DNA of 64,000 nt, taken from contig JAPLOA010000100.1 of the NCBI GenBank assembly GCA_026400835.1, positions 107,226 to 171,225 on the forward strand. The letters are read 5' to 3'. Both the position numbers and the translations under genes were made by a program. A model generated the notes under the pieces. It had not been told where the DNA came from. It saw only the letters and a program-made list of their open reading frames with translations, and searched no databases. Numbering within the stretch: position 1 is the stretch's first letter; the number at the start of each line of letters is the position of its first letter. Shown piece by piece: positions 35,162 to 44,703 of this stretch. This DNA comes from Planctomycetales bacterium (lineage in GTDB: Bacteria > Planctomycetota > Planctomycetia > Planctomycetales > Planctomycetaceae).

Positions 35162-35653
35162 ATGGCTTCGGAACCCATTTGTGATTTGAAGGCGCTGGAT
35201 TTCAGCAAGCCTCTGTTTACGATCGAAGGCATTCGGGCCGTCAATCCTCAGCGATTTGAGATGGAGCAGTTGACTGCCATCGTCCATGTAGATCAGTCTC
35301 AGCACCTGATTGTTGGCTACAAACAGGTGTCAGATTCCGAGTTCTGGTCTCGCGGCCACATGCCCGGGTATCCGTTAATGCCGGGCGTTGTCCAGTGCGA
35401 AGCCGCCGCACAGCTTGGAGGCTTCTACGCACGGAAGTATGATCTGATTGGCGGCGATTATCTGGGTTTCGGTGGGATGGATGAAGTCCGCTTTCGCAAG
35501 CCGATTTACCCTGGTTCACGATTGGACATGATTGCCAAGGTCACTCGAGTGATGGCTCGTCGTCTGGCGCAGTTCAACTTTCAGGGTTTTGTCGATGGAG
35601 AACTGATGTTTGAAGGTCAGATGCTTGGCGTGACTGTGAATAAAGCTGGTTAG
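35162..35653 (+). CDS. fabZ: FabZ-like 3-hydroxyacyl-ACP dehydratase
   Basis: Hot-dog-fold dehydratase, 163 residues. The catalytic block is GHMPGYPLMPGVVQCEAAAQ, with His66 and Glu80 aligning with the FabZ active pair (H...P..PVMPG....EA.AQ). Later text (DEVRFRKPIYPGSRLDMIAK, then FQGFVDGELMFEGQMLG) is the usual end of FabZ domains. It acts in fatty acid elongation, dehydrating 3-hydroxyacyl-ACP. A specialised dehydratase of another pathway is possible since no other fab gene is near. trmB follows 65 bases downstream on the same strand. Confidence 0.85.
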   Translation: MASEPICDLKALDFSKPLFTIEGIRAVNPQRFEMEQLTAIVHVDQSQHLIVGYKQVSDSEFWSRGHMPGYPLMPGVVQCEAAAQLGGFYARKYDLIGGDYLGFGGMDEVRFRKPIYPGSRLDMIAKVTRVMARRLAQFNFQGFVDGELMFEGQMLGVTVNKAG

Positions 35654-35718
35654 GGAAACAGAGCTGGCCAAAGAGCTTCCAGGGATACTGAACAAAGCGG
35701 CCTCATCAAAGATCACTC

Positions 35719-36342
35719 ATGCAAACTGCGCCTATCAAACCGATCAAACCGTGGTTTCAGACGGTGCCCGAAATCGGTCCTCACCTGCGCTGGAATGAGT
35801 TCTTTGGCAACGATTTGCCGGTGGAACTGGATATTGGCTGCGGTCGCGGGCTGTTCCTGTTCAATGCCGCCGTGACGACTCCCGATACAAATTTTGTCGG
35901 CCTGGAAATTGATTACCGAGAAGGTCGACGCACGGCGACTCGACTGATGAAGCAGAACCTCCCCAATGCCCGAGTCATCGGTGGTGATGGCACATCTGTG
36001 CTCGCAAGCATGATCGAACCGGGCACAGTTCAGGCCGCACATGTTTACTTTCCGGATCCATGGTGGAAGAAGCGACATCGTAAACGACGCATTTTTAACT
36101 TCGAGTTTACGCACTTGTTGGCTCGAATCCTGAAGCCGGGCGGGTTTGTGCACCATTGGACTGACGTGGCCGACTATTTTGAAATGGTCCGCGGGCTGAT
36201 GGATGATCATGCTGATTTTGAAATCTGCCCTCCTCCGCCCGAGCGTGATGCAGACCACGACATGGATTACCACACAAGTTTTGAACGGAAAAAGCGGAAG
36301 CTGGGTCTTCCCATCTACCGTGCCCTTTGGCGGCGACGGTAA
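35719..36342 (+). CDS. trmB: tRNA (guanine-N7-)-methyltransferase
   Basis: Methylates G46 of tRNAs with S-adenosylmethionine. At 207 residues it has the normal length. SAM-binding motif I is [16 protein letters not shown], motif II includes [18 protein letters not shown], and the family hallmark [17 protein letters not shown] is followed by [18 protein letters not shown] and [12 protein letters not shown]. The start ATG at 35719 lies shortly after the FabZ-like gene and cotranscription is likely. No oddities. Confidence 0.95.
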   Translation: MQTAPIKPIKPWFQTVPEIGPHLRWNEFFGNDLPVELDIGCGRGLFLFNAAVTTPDTNFVGLEIDYREGRRTATRLMKQNLPNARVIGGDGTSVLASMIEPGTVQAAHVYFPDPWWKKRHRKRRIFNFEFTHLLARILKPGGFVHHWTDVADYFEMVRGLMDDHADFEICPPPPERDADHDMDYHTSFERKKRKLGLPIYRALWRRR

Positions 36343-36562
36343 TTGCTGCTGTCCAAATGAGAAAAGCAGGCTGGAATGCGGGTGGAAACACTCTGGAATT
36401 GCAATTCCCTGCCGTGGCTTCATACTTCTTGTCAACTGCAGATGACCTGTTCTGGTCTGAACGGAAAACAGGCTGTTTTCCCCTGCTGCTTTCTCACTTC
36501 CGGTTCCCGGGTAGTGTGATCGCCTTTTTCCTGTCCGACTTTAATGATGGAGAATCATCACG

Positions 36563-38497
36563 ATGACCGCGGTTGCCGAGTTCCCGATTCCGCTTGATCA
36601 GTACAAAGCCCTGCCTCTTGATCCGAGGAGCCCGAAGTTAACTGCGGAACAGCGGGACACTCTGAAGAAGAACATCGATATCTGTCGTGATGCGATTGTT
36701 TTCTTCACGGCCATTGCAGATGCGAAGGGACTTGGCGGACACACCGGCGGACCGTTCGACACGGTTCCTGAAGTTTGCATCATGCACAGCTTCATGAAGT
36801 TTTCAGAAGCGGGCGGAAAGCCTTCTGTACTGCCGATCTTCTTCGACGAAGCTGGTCATCGCGTAGCGACTCAGTATCTCATGGCAACTCTGGAAGGCGA
36901 TCTGCCAGTCGAGAAGCTCTATCACTACCGCGAATACCTGTCCCATTTGCCGGGACATCCGGAACGCGGATTTACTCCGGGAGTCAAATTCTCCTCGGGG
37001 CGCCTTGGACATATGTGGCCGTTCGTCAATGGTGTGGCCATTGCGAATCCAGGGCAGATTGTCTTCATGCTGGGCTCCGATGGATCTCAGATGGAAGGCA
37101 ATGACGCGGAAGCTGCTCGTCTGGCTGTTGCTCAGAAGTTGAACGTCAAGCTGCTCATTGACGACAATGACGTCACGATCGCCGGTCATCCTTCAGATTA
37201 TCTGAAGGGCTTTGATGTGTCCCGTACTCTGGAAGGACATGGACTGAAGATCGACATTGGTGATGGCGAGGATCTGGACGCACTTTACGCTCGCATGTGT
37301 GCCGCTGTGACCACGGACGGGCCTGTTGCTTTGATTAATCGCCGCAAAATGTGCGTCGGTATAAAAGGTCTCGAAGGCAGTGCTCATGGTCATGACGTGA
37401 TCAAAGTCTCCGTCGCAAAAGAATATCTGACAGCCAAAGGACGCACGGCTGCTGTTGATTATCTGAACAACGTCAAGAAAGGCCCATCAGGGCCGACCTA
37501 CGAAGGCAGTTGCACCAAGAGCGTCGGCAAGAATCGTGACCTGTTTGGTAAGATCCTCAACGAGATTCTGGACAGCATGTCCGAGGCTCAGCGGATCGCC
37601 AGCGTGCGTGTGTTCGACAGTGACCTGGAAGGTTCCTGCGGTCTGAATCACGTTCGAGCGTCGCATCCGGAAGTTTTCGTTCGCGGCGGCATTATGGAAC
37701 GCGGAAACTACTCGGCTGCGGCAGGCTTTGGCTACGAGTCCGGTAAGCAGGGTGTGTTCGGGACCTTTTCCGCGTTTCTGGAGATGGTCGTTTCCGAAAT
37801 TACGATGGCTCGACTAAACCAGTCGAACGTTCTTGCTCATTTTTCGCATGCTGGTTGTGATGATATGGCAGACAACACCTGCCACTTCGGTCTCAACAAC
37901 ATGTACGCTGCGAATGGATTGCCGGATGAAGGTCGTGACACAACGCGGCTCTACTTCCCGGCTGACCAGCATCAGTTCAAGGCCTGCATGAAGAAGATCT
38001 TCGGAGATGCCGGACTGCGATTCATTTTCTCCACAAGATCGGGCGTTCCTGATCTGCTTGATGAAAATGGTGCTCGGATTTATGGCGACGACTACAAGTT
38101 CGTCACAGGGCGAGATGAAGTGATTCGTGAAGGCACCGATGGTTACATTGTGGCATTCGGCGAAACCGTTTATCGGGCGCTTGATGCCGTGATCAAGCTG
38201 AAGGCTCAGGGGTTGCATGTCGGCTTGATCAATAAAGCCACATTGAATGTTTACGACGACGCCATGATGGCCAGGCTGGCTGCGGCTCCGATGGTGCTGG
38301 TAGCCGAATCATTCAACGTTAATACCGGATTGGGTTCACGGTTTGGCACAGAACTTTTGAAGCGAGGCTTCAAGGGCCGTTACAACAACATTGGGACGCA
38401 TCGTGAAGGCTCGGGTGGCTTGTGGCAGCAGATGGGGCATCAGGGGATTGATACTGATGGCATTCAGGCTGCAGTGCTTGAACTGCTGAAGAAGTAG
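36563..38497 (+). CDS. tkt: Transketolase, divergent type
   Basis: Thiamine-diphosphate enzyme of the pentose phosphate pathway. The start follows GATGGAGAATCATCACG. It has 644 residues. The cofactor motif appears as MLGSDGSQMEGNDAEAARLA ending in IDDND, matching GDG-x(n)-N of transketolases. The Pyr domain is seen in GVFGTFSAFLEMVVSEITMA and in HFSHAGCDDMADNTCHFGLN. The C-terminal domain follows (GYIVAFGETVYRALDAVIKL, then VLVAESFNVNTGLGSRFG). The N-terminal region differs from E. coli TktA (GGHTGGPFDTVPEVCIMHSF), so it may be a subfamily with altered substrate use. It is monocistronic, with a terminator right after it. Confidence 0.85.
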   Translation: MTAVAEFPIPLDQYKALPLDPRSPKLTAEQRDTLKKNIDICRDAIVFFTAIADAKGLGGHTGGPFDTVPEVCIMHSFMKFSEAGGKPSVLPIFFDEAGHRVATQYLMATLEGDLPVEKLYHYREYLSHLPGHPERGFTPGVKFSSGRLGHMWPFVNGVAIANPGQIVFMLGSDGSQMEGNDAEAARLAVAQKLNVKLLIDDNDVTIAGHPSDYLKGFDVSRTLEGHGLKIDIGDGEDLDALYARMCAAVTTDGPVALINRRKMCVGIKGLEGSAHGHDVIKVSVAKEYLTAKGRTAAVDYLNNVKKGPSGPTYEGSCTKSVGKNRDLFGKILNEILDSMSEAQRIASVRVFDSDLEGSCGLNHVRASHPEVFVRGGIMERGNYSAAAGFGYESGKQGVFGTFSAFLEMVVSEITMARLNQSNVLAHFSHAGCDDMADNTCHFGLNNMYAANGLPDEGRDTTRLYFPADQHQFKACMKKIFGDAGLRFIFSTRSGVPDLLDENGARIYGDDYKFVTGRDEVIREGTDGYIVAFGETVYRALDAVIKLKAQGLHVGLINKATLNVYDDAMMARLAAAPMVLVAESFNVNTGLGSRFGTELLKRGFKGRYNNIGTHREGSGGLWQQMGHQGIDTDGIQAAVLELLKK

Positions 38498-38577
38498 CCT
38501 GAAGGCCTCTTCAGAAAGTGAAGGCTGGACTGGATCCCTTTGGGAGAATTTGTTCTGGTCCGGTCAGATCGATTTAG

Positions 38578-38607
38578 CGCCCGGCCCGTGAGGGTCGGGC
38601 GGTTTTG
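38578..38607 (+). terminator. Intrinsic terminator of the transketolase gene
   Basis: Ten-base stem cgcccggccc/gggtcgggcg (38578-38587 and 38592-38601), with one G-U pair and a four-base loop gtga, followed by ggttttg. It lies 80 bases after the transketolase stop and before the DUF420 gene. Confidence 0.75.
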
Positions 38608-38639
38608 TTCCGTTTTTCAGACATCCGGCAGGTTGAAAA

Positions 38640-39137
38640 ATGTTTCGCACTGGTTTTCTGGGTTACCCCACGACCTTCATGCTGGACTTCGTCGTTTGTG
38701 CGCTCGTGCTGATCGTGCCTTTGCTGCTTTTCAGTCTTTGGCTGGTGAAGTTTCGTAGAAACTATGCCGGGCACATGAAGCTTCAACTCACGCTCGGGTT
38801 GGTCCTTCTGGTGGCGGTGACGGCCTTTGAAGTCGACGTGCAATTGGTACACGGTGGCTGGGAAAACATTGTCGCTCAGCAGAAGCTGCCGGAAGCAGAA
38901 TACGCCGCAAAAATCTCTGCGGTCCGACCGTGGCTCATAGTGCATCTGGTGTTCGCGATCACGACTCCTGTTCTGTGGGTCGCTACCATCGTTCTGGCTC
39001 TGAAACGATTTGGCAGGAATCCTCAACCCGGTCCACACAGTCGAGTTCACTCGCTCCTTGGGTGGGCCTCGACAATCGATATTACGCTGACGTCCGTGAC
39101 GGGCCTGTTGTTTTACTACATGGCTTTTGTCCGATAG
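38640..39137 (+). CDS. DUF420 family membrane protein
   Basis: A 165-residue integral membrane protein of the DUF420 family, with four or five hydrophobic segments (DFVVCALVLIVPLLLFSLWL, MKLQLTLGLVLLVAVTAFEV, WLIVHLVFAITTPVLWVATI, then TLTSVTGLLFYYMAF). Conserved histidines occur in the segments (GHMKLQL, VHLVFA, HSRVHSLLGW). Members often sit near cytochrome oxidase or copper-related genes and are suspected to help haem-copper oxidase assembly, but here no such gene is adjacent. Function is inferred by family only. Confidence 0.85.
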   Translation: MFRTGFLGYPTTFMLDFVVCALVLIVPLLLFSLWLVKFRRNYAGHMKLQLTLGLVLLVAVTAFEVDVQLVHGGWENIVAQQKLPEAEYAAKISAVRPWLIVHLVFAITTPVLWVATIVLALKRFGRNPQPGPHSRVHSLLGWASTIDITLTSVTGLLFYYMAFVR

Positions 39138-39238
39138 TGTCTGGTTGAGCCGTTGCTCTTCCGGTGTAAAGATCGCTTGCGCAGAATGGCAGGGTATCGT
39201 CAATATCGCTCAGCCGAAGATACAGAGCGCAGGTGCGA

Positions 39239-40036
39239 CTACTCCTGCTCCTCCCCTGCCTTCGCTTGACGAGTCGCGCGAGTGAGGGATGGAGTGATCT
39301 GAAGACCGCCGAGACTGGCGATGCTCTGCATGATTTTGTCGGTGGCCTCGATCAGGTCTGTGTGACTGGGCTTATCATTCTGCCATGGAGACAGATCGAC
39401 GGGATGTCCATAAGTCAGTCTTGACTGAGTTCGTTGAAAGAAAACGCGGACCATCGATTCGGATCGAGGTGCGTCAGAGATAAACACTGGAATAACCGGT
39501 GCTTTGGAACGCAGAGCGAGCCATGCAACTCCGACTCCTCCGGCTCGCAGTCGCTCATTGGGCGATTCAACATTGATGCCACCCTCAGGAAACAGGCCCA
39601 GCAAGTGTCCTGCCTGAAGTCGGCGGAGAGCTTCCTTGATCGGCGCCATGTCCTGACCGTTTCGTTCGACCGGGATGCATTCCATGGCTTTGCAGATCCA
39701 TGTGAGCAGTCCGCCGCGAGTGTAATACTCTTTGGCCATCATGTAGCCGATGACACGAAGCCGCGGCTTTTTGAACTGAGAAAAATGCTGCATCCAGAGT
39801 AAAACAGGGTCGGCTGGGCTAGTGTGATTCGCAACGATGATGGCTGGCCCGTATTCCGGAAAAGTACACGCGTTCGTTGAAGTGCAACGAGTCAGCAGAG
39901 AATTGTAAATCATCGCCACCTGGTAGCAGATCCAGGCACGCCATCCAGCATCGCATCGTGCGGCGCGAGAGATCAGAACTGCGACGGTAACTGTCACCAG
40001 AGCTGCAATAGCGATCAGCGAGTTTTGGATGAACAT
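39239..40036 (-). CDS. plsC: 1-acyl-sn-glycerol-3-phosphate acyltransferase family protein
   Basis: A PlsC-type acyltransferase of 265 residues that would acylate lysophosphatidate in the membrane. The N-terminus is a membrane segment (SLIAIAALVTVTVAVLI). The catalytic HX4D motif is NHTSPADP with His71 and Asp76. The phosphate-binding block is LGLFPEGGINVESPNERLRA, and APVIPVFISDA is another conserved element. The substrate could also be another lysolipid, since the family is broad. It lies downstream of rsmB and is separated from it by a hairpin. Confidence 0.87.
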   Translation of the reverse strand: MFIQNSLIAIAALVTVTVAVLISRAARCDAGWRAWICYQVAMIYNSLLTRCTSTNACTFPEYGPAIIVANHTSPADPVLLWMQHFSQFKKPRLRVIGYMMAKEYYTRGGLLTWICKAMECIPVERNGQDMAPIKEALRRLQAGHLLGLFPEGGINVESPNERLRAGGVGVAWLALRSKAPVIPVFISDAPRSESMVRVFFQRTQSRLTYGHPVDLSPWQNDKPSHTDLIEATDKIMQSIASLGGLQITPSLTRATRQAKAGEEQE

Positions 40037-40159
40037 TGTTTTCGATTCGATATGGGCTCACAGTGGATACCGGCTGAGAATTACCATGTTCGCAAAAATC
40101 TGACATTGTCGAAACGTCAACTGAAACGCGTTGGCAGGCTATTGCTTTAATTTTTACTG

Positions 40160-40205
40160 CGGAGCCGGAAGCGACTGCACCAGAAAGCCGTCGCTTCCGG
40201 CTCCG
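40160..40205. repeat. Hairpin between rsmB and plsC
   Basis: Perfect 16-base arms cggagccggaagcgac (40160-40175) and gtcgcttccggctccg (40190-40205) around a 14-base loop. It sits 39 bases after the rsmB stop on the minus strand, where a terminator is expected. On the minus strand the stem is followed by a T-poor stretch, so it may be a REP element used as transcription end. Confidence 0.65.
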
Positions 40206-40243
40206 TGGTAAACGCGCCACTGACCAAACCTCTTTCCGTTCCC

Positions 40244-41785
40244 CTAAGTTCGCTTCAGCAGGGCTTGATAAGCGCCGTCAGCAGGCAGGCCCGGGAGATG
40301 CAGGCATTCGCGGTCCAGACTAAATTCGCGCATGGCCGAGAGCACAGCATCCACGACACCACGATTCTCTTCCGGTTCAAGACTGCAGGTTGAATAGACC
40401 ACGCGACCTCCTGAGCGAACTCGCTCACAGGCCTGCAGCAGGAGTCGCGTCTGAAGTACCACGAGTTCCTGTAGGGAGCTTTCATCACACCGCCAGCGAG
40501 CTTCCGGACGACGGTTCAGAACACCGGTATTCGAACAGGGGACATCGACCAGAATTGCATCGAATGGTCCGTCAGGCAGACTGTTTCCATCTTTCCCGAT
40601 CAGTTGCGGATTGATCGAATGCAGTTGCAACCGCGCGGCATTGTCGAGGACTCGCTGAAGTCGCCCCGTTGCAACATCACACGCCGTGATGTGAGCCTGA
40701 TCCCCGCTGAGTTCCGCTAGATGGGTTGTCTTGCCGCCGGGAGCCGCGCACATGTCAAGAATCTGTTCACCGGGTTGCGGATGCAGCAGTTGTGAGGCTG
40801 ACATAGCGGCTTCATCCTGAACGCTCCACAGTCCGTCGGCATAACCTGGCAGCGATTCAAGCCGAACAGACTGATCCAGATGAATGCTGCCGGCAACTTG
40901 TCCGAGGCTTGCCTTGCATCCGGCTTCCGTGAGCAAAGTCAGTATGTCCGCCGCAGTCGATCTCATTGAGTTGACTCGGAGCGACGTCGATGGAGGACTA
41001 ATCGATTGGAAGCAGATCGCCAGCAAATCGGTATTTGTGGACGAACCGGCAAACCTTGCGACCCAGCGTTTGGCCAGAAAAATCGGTAATGAAAACGCAT
41101 CCGCAAAATACTGCGCAGGATCGACTACTGGATCAGCGAATACGGACTCGTTCAGTGAACGCCAAAGCCCGTTGACTGTCGGAAGTGATGTGGCTGACGG
41201 TCCATAGCACGGTGTGTCGGCCAAAAGACGTCCAATATTGCGAAGCACGCCGTTCACAAAACCCGTCCAGCGGGCTCGATTCAAATCTCGACACAGATCT
41301 ACCGTCGAATCCACGGCCGCATGTTCCGGGGTGCGTGCAAACAGCAGCTGATAAGCCCCAACTCGAAGAATACGCCAAAGATCAGGTTCCACGTTATGAC
41401 GCGGGCGAGTCATACGGGATTCCAAAAGGACATCCAGCGTTCTGCTGCGGCGAACAACTCCGGAGGCAACATCCACCGCCAGCGCGCGATCCTGTGATGA
41501 CAAGTGATGACGATGATCCAGCTCTGCAAAGAGATCCTGCACGAAGCGATCCGAGCGGTCGTACTCCTGCAACACCGCATAAGCCAGATGGCGACCATTG
41601 ATGTAAGGTTCCGGAACAACCAGACTCGGCTCATCACTGCTGCGGGAGTTCTGGGATTTGTCCCACGGATTGGCGCCGTGTTGAGGACGTCGATGTCGTG
41701 GACCTGATTGATCTCGGTTCCCGTACTGAGGTCGTTGTCCTCGATCTTCCGATCGATTGCCTTCCGGCCATCCGCCATTGCTCAT
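40244..41785 (-). CDS. rsmB: 16S rRNA (cytosine-C5)-methyltransferase
   Basis: A 513-residue RNA m5C methyltransferase with an N-terminal NusB-like domain, as in RsmB, which modifies C967 of 16S rRNA. The first 60 residues are a basic, low-complexity tail. The NusB-like part contains [20 protein letters not shown] and [23 protein letters not shown]-binding motif I is [20 protein letters not shown]. The catalytic cysteine motif is [20 protein letters not shown], followed by [20 protein letters not shown] with the second cysteine. Its start codon overlaps the end of aroA by four bases (41782-41785), so the two are cotranscribed and coupled. Confidence 0.93.
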   Translation of the reverse strand: MSNGGWPEGNRSEDRGQRPQYGNRDQSGPRHRRPQHGANPWDKSQNSRSSDEPSLVVPEPYINGRHLAYAVLQEYDRSDRFVQDLFAELDHRHHLSSQDRALAVDVASGVVRRSRTLDVLLESRMTRPRHNVEPDLWRILRVGAYQLLFARTPEHAAVDSTVDLCRDLNRARWTGFVNGVLRNIGRLLADTPCYGPSATSLPTVNGLWRSLNESVFADPVVDPAQYFADAFSLPIFLAKRWVARFAGSSTNTDLLAICFQSISPPSTSLRVNSMRSTAADILTLLTEAGCKASLGQVAGSIHLDQSVRLESLPGYADGLWSVQDEAAMSASQLLHPQPGEQILDMCAAPGGKTTHLAELSGDQAHITACDVATGRLQRVLDNAARLQLHSINPQLIGKDGNSLPDGPFDAILVDVPCSNTGVLNRRPEARWRCDESSLQELVVLQTRLLLQACERVRSGGRVVYSTCSLEPEENRGVVDAVLSAMREFSLDRECLHLPGLPADGAYQALLKRT

Positions 41786-43092
41786 GAGTTGGTTCCTGCC
41801 AGATATTCTCCTGTGCAGAGAGTCTGGAGGTCCTGAAAGTAGTTAGGATATGTTTTGGCGGTACAGCCGGGGTCCAGAATTCTGATGCCGGGAACTCGCA
41901 GCCCCAGCAATGAAAAACTCATGGCCATGCGATGGTCATCGTAAGTATGAATCTCAGCGGGTTGAGGCGTTCCGGGAAAGATGGTCAGCCCGTCGGCATG
42001 TTCTTCCGCACGAATACCGGCTCGTTGAAGTTCTGTCACGACCGCGGCGATCCGATCCGTTTCCTTGTGCCGCATATGGCCGACGTTCCGGATCGTAGTG
42101 GGGCTGTCAGCGAAGACAGCAACCGTCGACAGTGTCTGCGCTGTATCGCTGATGGCATTCATATCGATGTCAATGCCATGCAGAGGCTTTCCTTTCACGG
42201 TGATTCGATCAGTGCCCCAGATAACTTCGCACCCCATTTGCTCAAGAGCGGCAGCGAAACCGATATCTCCCTGTAAAGCATTCCGCGAGAGCCCTGTGAC
42301 AGTGACCTCACCGCCTGTCACAGCCGCAGCCCCGAAGAAGTAACTTGCCGCCGACGCATCAGGTTCGATGTCGTAAGTTCCAGCCCTATAAGGTTTCGCG
42401 CTGATGTGAAATTCTGAGAGATCGTCAGGGCAAAATACCTGGGCACCAAAAGCCTGCATCATTTCCAATGTCATGGTGACGTAAGGCTTTGAGACCAGTT
42501 CGCCATCAACGCGAACATGAACATCTTTTTGGCAGGCCGGCGCTGTCATCAGCAGACTGCTGAGAAACTGGCTACTGATGTTCCCCTGAATCGAAGTCCA
42601 TCCACCGGTGAAATAGCTCAGCAGACCGTCGATGATAATCGGGGGACAATCGCTGTCGGGAACTTCAAAACGAATATTCGCACCCAGCGGCTGGAGTGCT
42701 CGCACAAGATCTCCAATGGGGCGTTGTCGCATACGCTCAACACCATCCAGCCGATACTGTCCGCTTCCGAGTGAGCAAAGAGAGGTCAGGAAGCGGATAC
42801 TGGTGCCGCTGTTTTCGAGCCAGAGGTCCGCCTGCTTCGCCGGGATTTTTCCTGCCAGGCCATTTACCGTGCAACGACATCCGGAAACATCCTGATCGAC
42901 CGTAAAGCCAAGCCGTCGAAGGCTCTCCACCATCACTCGCGTGTCCTGACTGTCGAGCATTCCGGTGAGAGTCGTTGGTCCATCCGCCAGCGCTGCCAGG
43001 ATCATGGCGCGGTTGGTAATGCTTTTCGAACCAGGCGGACGAATCGTGCCCCTGATCGGTGACTTTACGGGTTGGATTTCGATGAACGACAT
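41782..43092 (-). CDS. aroA: 3-phosphoshikimate 1-carboxyvinyltransferase (EPSP synthase)
   Basis: Sixth step of the shikimate pathway, joining shikimate 3-phosphate and phosphoenolpyruvate. At 436 residues it shows the family motifs: [20 protein letters not shown] at the N-terminus, [20 protein letters not shown] (a variant of the LGNAGTAMR box), [20 protein letters not shown], and the C-terminal [20 protein letters not shown] and [19 protein letters not shown]. The LENSGTSIR form is typical of class II enzymes; herbicide tolerance cannot be concluded from it. It overlaps rsmB by four bases and lies 131 bases after ilvC, with a terminator between. Confidence 0.96.
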   Translation of the reverse strand: MSFIEIQPVKSPIRGTIRPPGSKSITNRAMILAALADGPTTLTGMLDSQDTRVMVESLRRLGFTVDQDVSGCRCTVNGLAGKIPAKQADLWLENSGTSIRFLTSLCSLGSGQYRLDGVERMRQRPIGDLVRALQPLGANIRFEVPDSDCPPIIIDGLLSYFTGGWTSIQGNISSQFLSSLLMTAPACQKDVHVRVDGELVSKPYVTMTLEMMQAFGAQVFCPDDLSEFHISAKPYRAGTYDIEPDASAASYFFGAAAVTGGEVTVTGLSRNALQGDIGFAAALEQMGCEVIWGTDRITVKGKPLHGIDIDMNAISDTAQTLSTVAVFADSPTTIRNVGHMRHKETDRIAAVVTELQRAGIRAEEHADGLTIFPGTPQPAEIHTYDDHRMAMSFSLLGLRVPGIRILDPGCTAKTYPNYFQDLQTLCTGEYLAGTNS

Positions 43093-43163
43093 AAGGTTAC
43101 CGTAGCAACGAGGTGCAGCTGCCGGGGAATTCAGGAAGATCGCAATTGCTGTGCGACAATAAC

Positions 43164-43200
43164 AAAGCCCGGCCGATCTAAGATCGAACGGCCGGGCTTT
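43164..43200 (-). terminator. Intrinsic terminator of ilvC
   Basis: Perfect 12-base arms aaagcccggccg (43164-43175) and cggccgggcttt (43189-43200) with a 13-base loop. On the minus strand it begins 23 bases after the ilvC stop. T-rich sequence after the stem is modest, but the GC-rich arms with an A/T edge are typical of a rho-independent terminator. It separates ilvC from aroA. Confidence 0.8.
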
Positions 43201-43223
43201 GAGAAATCACGATTGACGAACGA

Positions 43224-44228
43224 CTAGACTTCCTTGGAGGAAATCCAGCTCATCATCTTACGCAGCTGCTTGCCAACGGTTTCAATCAGATGATTGCGTT
43301 CGCGACGGCGAGTTGCGAGGAACGAAGCCTGACCGGCCTTGTTTTCAAGCAACCAGTCGCGAGCGAATTTTCCGCTCTGGATTTCTTCCAGAATCTTCTT
43401 CATCTCGGCCTTGGTCTGTTCCGTCACAATGCGGTTACCGCGAGTGTAGTCGCCGTATTCAGCCGTGTTGGAAACGCTGTAACGCATGTAATTCAGACCG
43501 CCCTGGTAAAACAGGTCGACGATCAACTTCAATTCGTGCATACATTCGAAGTAGGCCATTTCCGGCTGGTAACCGGCTTCGACCAGAGTTTCGAATCCAG
43601 CCTTTACCAGAGCACTGACACCGCCGCAGAGAACTACCTGTTCGCCGAAGAGGTCAGTTTCGGTTTCTTCAGCAAACGTTGTCTCGATCACGCCACCACG
43701 AGTACCACCAATGCCCTTCGCATAGGCCAGAGCCAATTGGCGGGATGTCTCCGAGGCACCTTCGCTGAGTGCGATCAGGCTCGGGACACCGCCGCCTTTT
43801 TCGTACTCGCTGCGAACCAGGTGGCCGGGGCCTTTTGGTGCAACAAGTGCGGCATCGACACCCTTCGGAGGCTGAACCTGACCGAAGTGGATGTTGAAAC
43901 CGTGAGAACACATGAGCACGTTGCCTGGCTTCAGGTGTTGCTTAATGTCGTTGCGATACACGTCGCCCTGAAGTTCGTCTGGCAGCAGGATGTTGATCAG
44001 GTCTCCCTTTTCAGCAGCTTCGGCAGCTGAGACGGGTTTGAATCCGTGGCTGATGGCGAGATCATAATTGGCACCGCCGGGACGCTGGCCAACAAGCACG
44101 GTGCAGCCACTGTCACGAAGGTTCTGAGCCTGCGCATGGCCCTGACTTCCATAACCGATGATGGAAATCGTCTTACCCTTGAGGAGACTGAGGTCTGCAT
44201 CGTCGTCGTAATAAACTTTAACCGCCAT
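43224..44228 (-). CDS. ilvC: Ketol-acid reductoisomerase (class I)
   Basis: NADPH-dependent enzyme of valine, leucine and isoleucine synthesis. The N-terminal Rossmann part reads [20 protein letters not shown] and the cofactor-specificity loop follows ([10 protein letters not shown]). Next come [18 protein letters not shown] and [20 protein letters not shown]. The all-alpha knotted domain has [20 protein letters not shown] with the metal-binding acids and [19 protein letters not shown]. At 334 residues it is a class I enzyme. Other ilv genes are absent from the window. It is a single unit ended by the terminator just downstream. Confidence 0.97.
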   Translation of the reverse strand: MAVKVYYDDDADLSLLKGKTISIIGYGSQGHAQAQNLRDSGCTVLVGQRPGGANYDLAISHGFKPVSAAEAAEKGDLINILLPDELQGDVYRNDIKQHLKPGNVLMCSHGFNIHFGQVQPPKGVDAALVAPKGPGHLVRSEYEKGGGVPSLIALSEGASETSRQLALAYAKGIGGTRGGVIETTFAEETETDLFGEQVVLCGGVSALVKAGFETLVEAGYQPEMAYFECMHELKLIVDLFYQGGLNYMRYSVSNTAEYGDYTRGNRIVTEQTKAEMKKILEEIQSGKFARDWLLENKAGQASFLATRRRERNHLIETVGKQLRKMMSWISSKEV

Positions 44229-44703
44229 CTTTCAAATTCCTGTCTGACACAAATAAGGTGGAAATACTCGCCGTTCGCAACAACTTCAGGCGGACCGCAG
44301 CCTGCACATGTCCGGCGAGAAAAGCTCAACCAGACCTGATTTGCACGCGGAACGCGAATTGGACCGGGTCAATCCGCTCAAAACAAGCGACCAGGCCGGA
44401 TCACAGCGTCAAACCCAAAAATCACTGAGCATGAGACCCTACTATTCGTCAGAAAGCAGTCGCTTTCCCCCTCACTAGCCCATTTCACGCTGTAGTCGGT
44501 TGTACAGGCAGAACATTTTGAAACAGCTGTTTTGGTCAATTCTCCTTGCGAATTACGCAGGGAAGTACACACGGCTCATGCCTGCCGGGCTTCAGAATCT
44601 ATATTTATGGTGCCCGCGTGAAGCGTGGAGGACTTCCAGCAGTGAGAAAAAAATCTGCCTTCGAGTGTTTTTTGCGGTCGATGGCGTGTTTACAATCTTA
44701 ATC
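44229..44703. other. Intergenic stretch without a recognisable gene
   Basis: About 475 bases between the divergent ilvC and site-2-protease-like genes. The plus-strand frame of the protease gene stays open upstream to 44500, but that part reads like noise with no family match, so I start the gene at 44704. The promoters of both genes must lie here. I see no tRNA, attenuator peptide with branched-chain codons, or palindrome. Confidence 0.45.
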
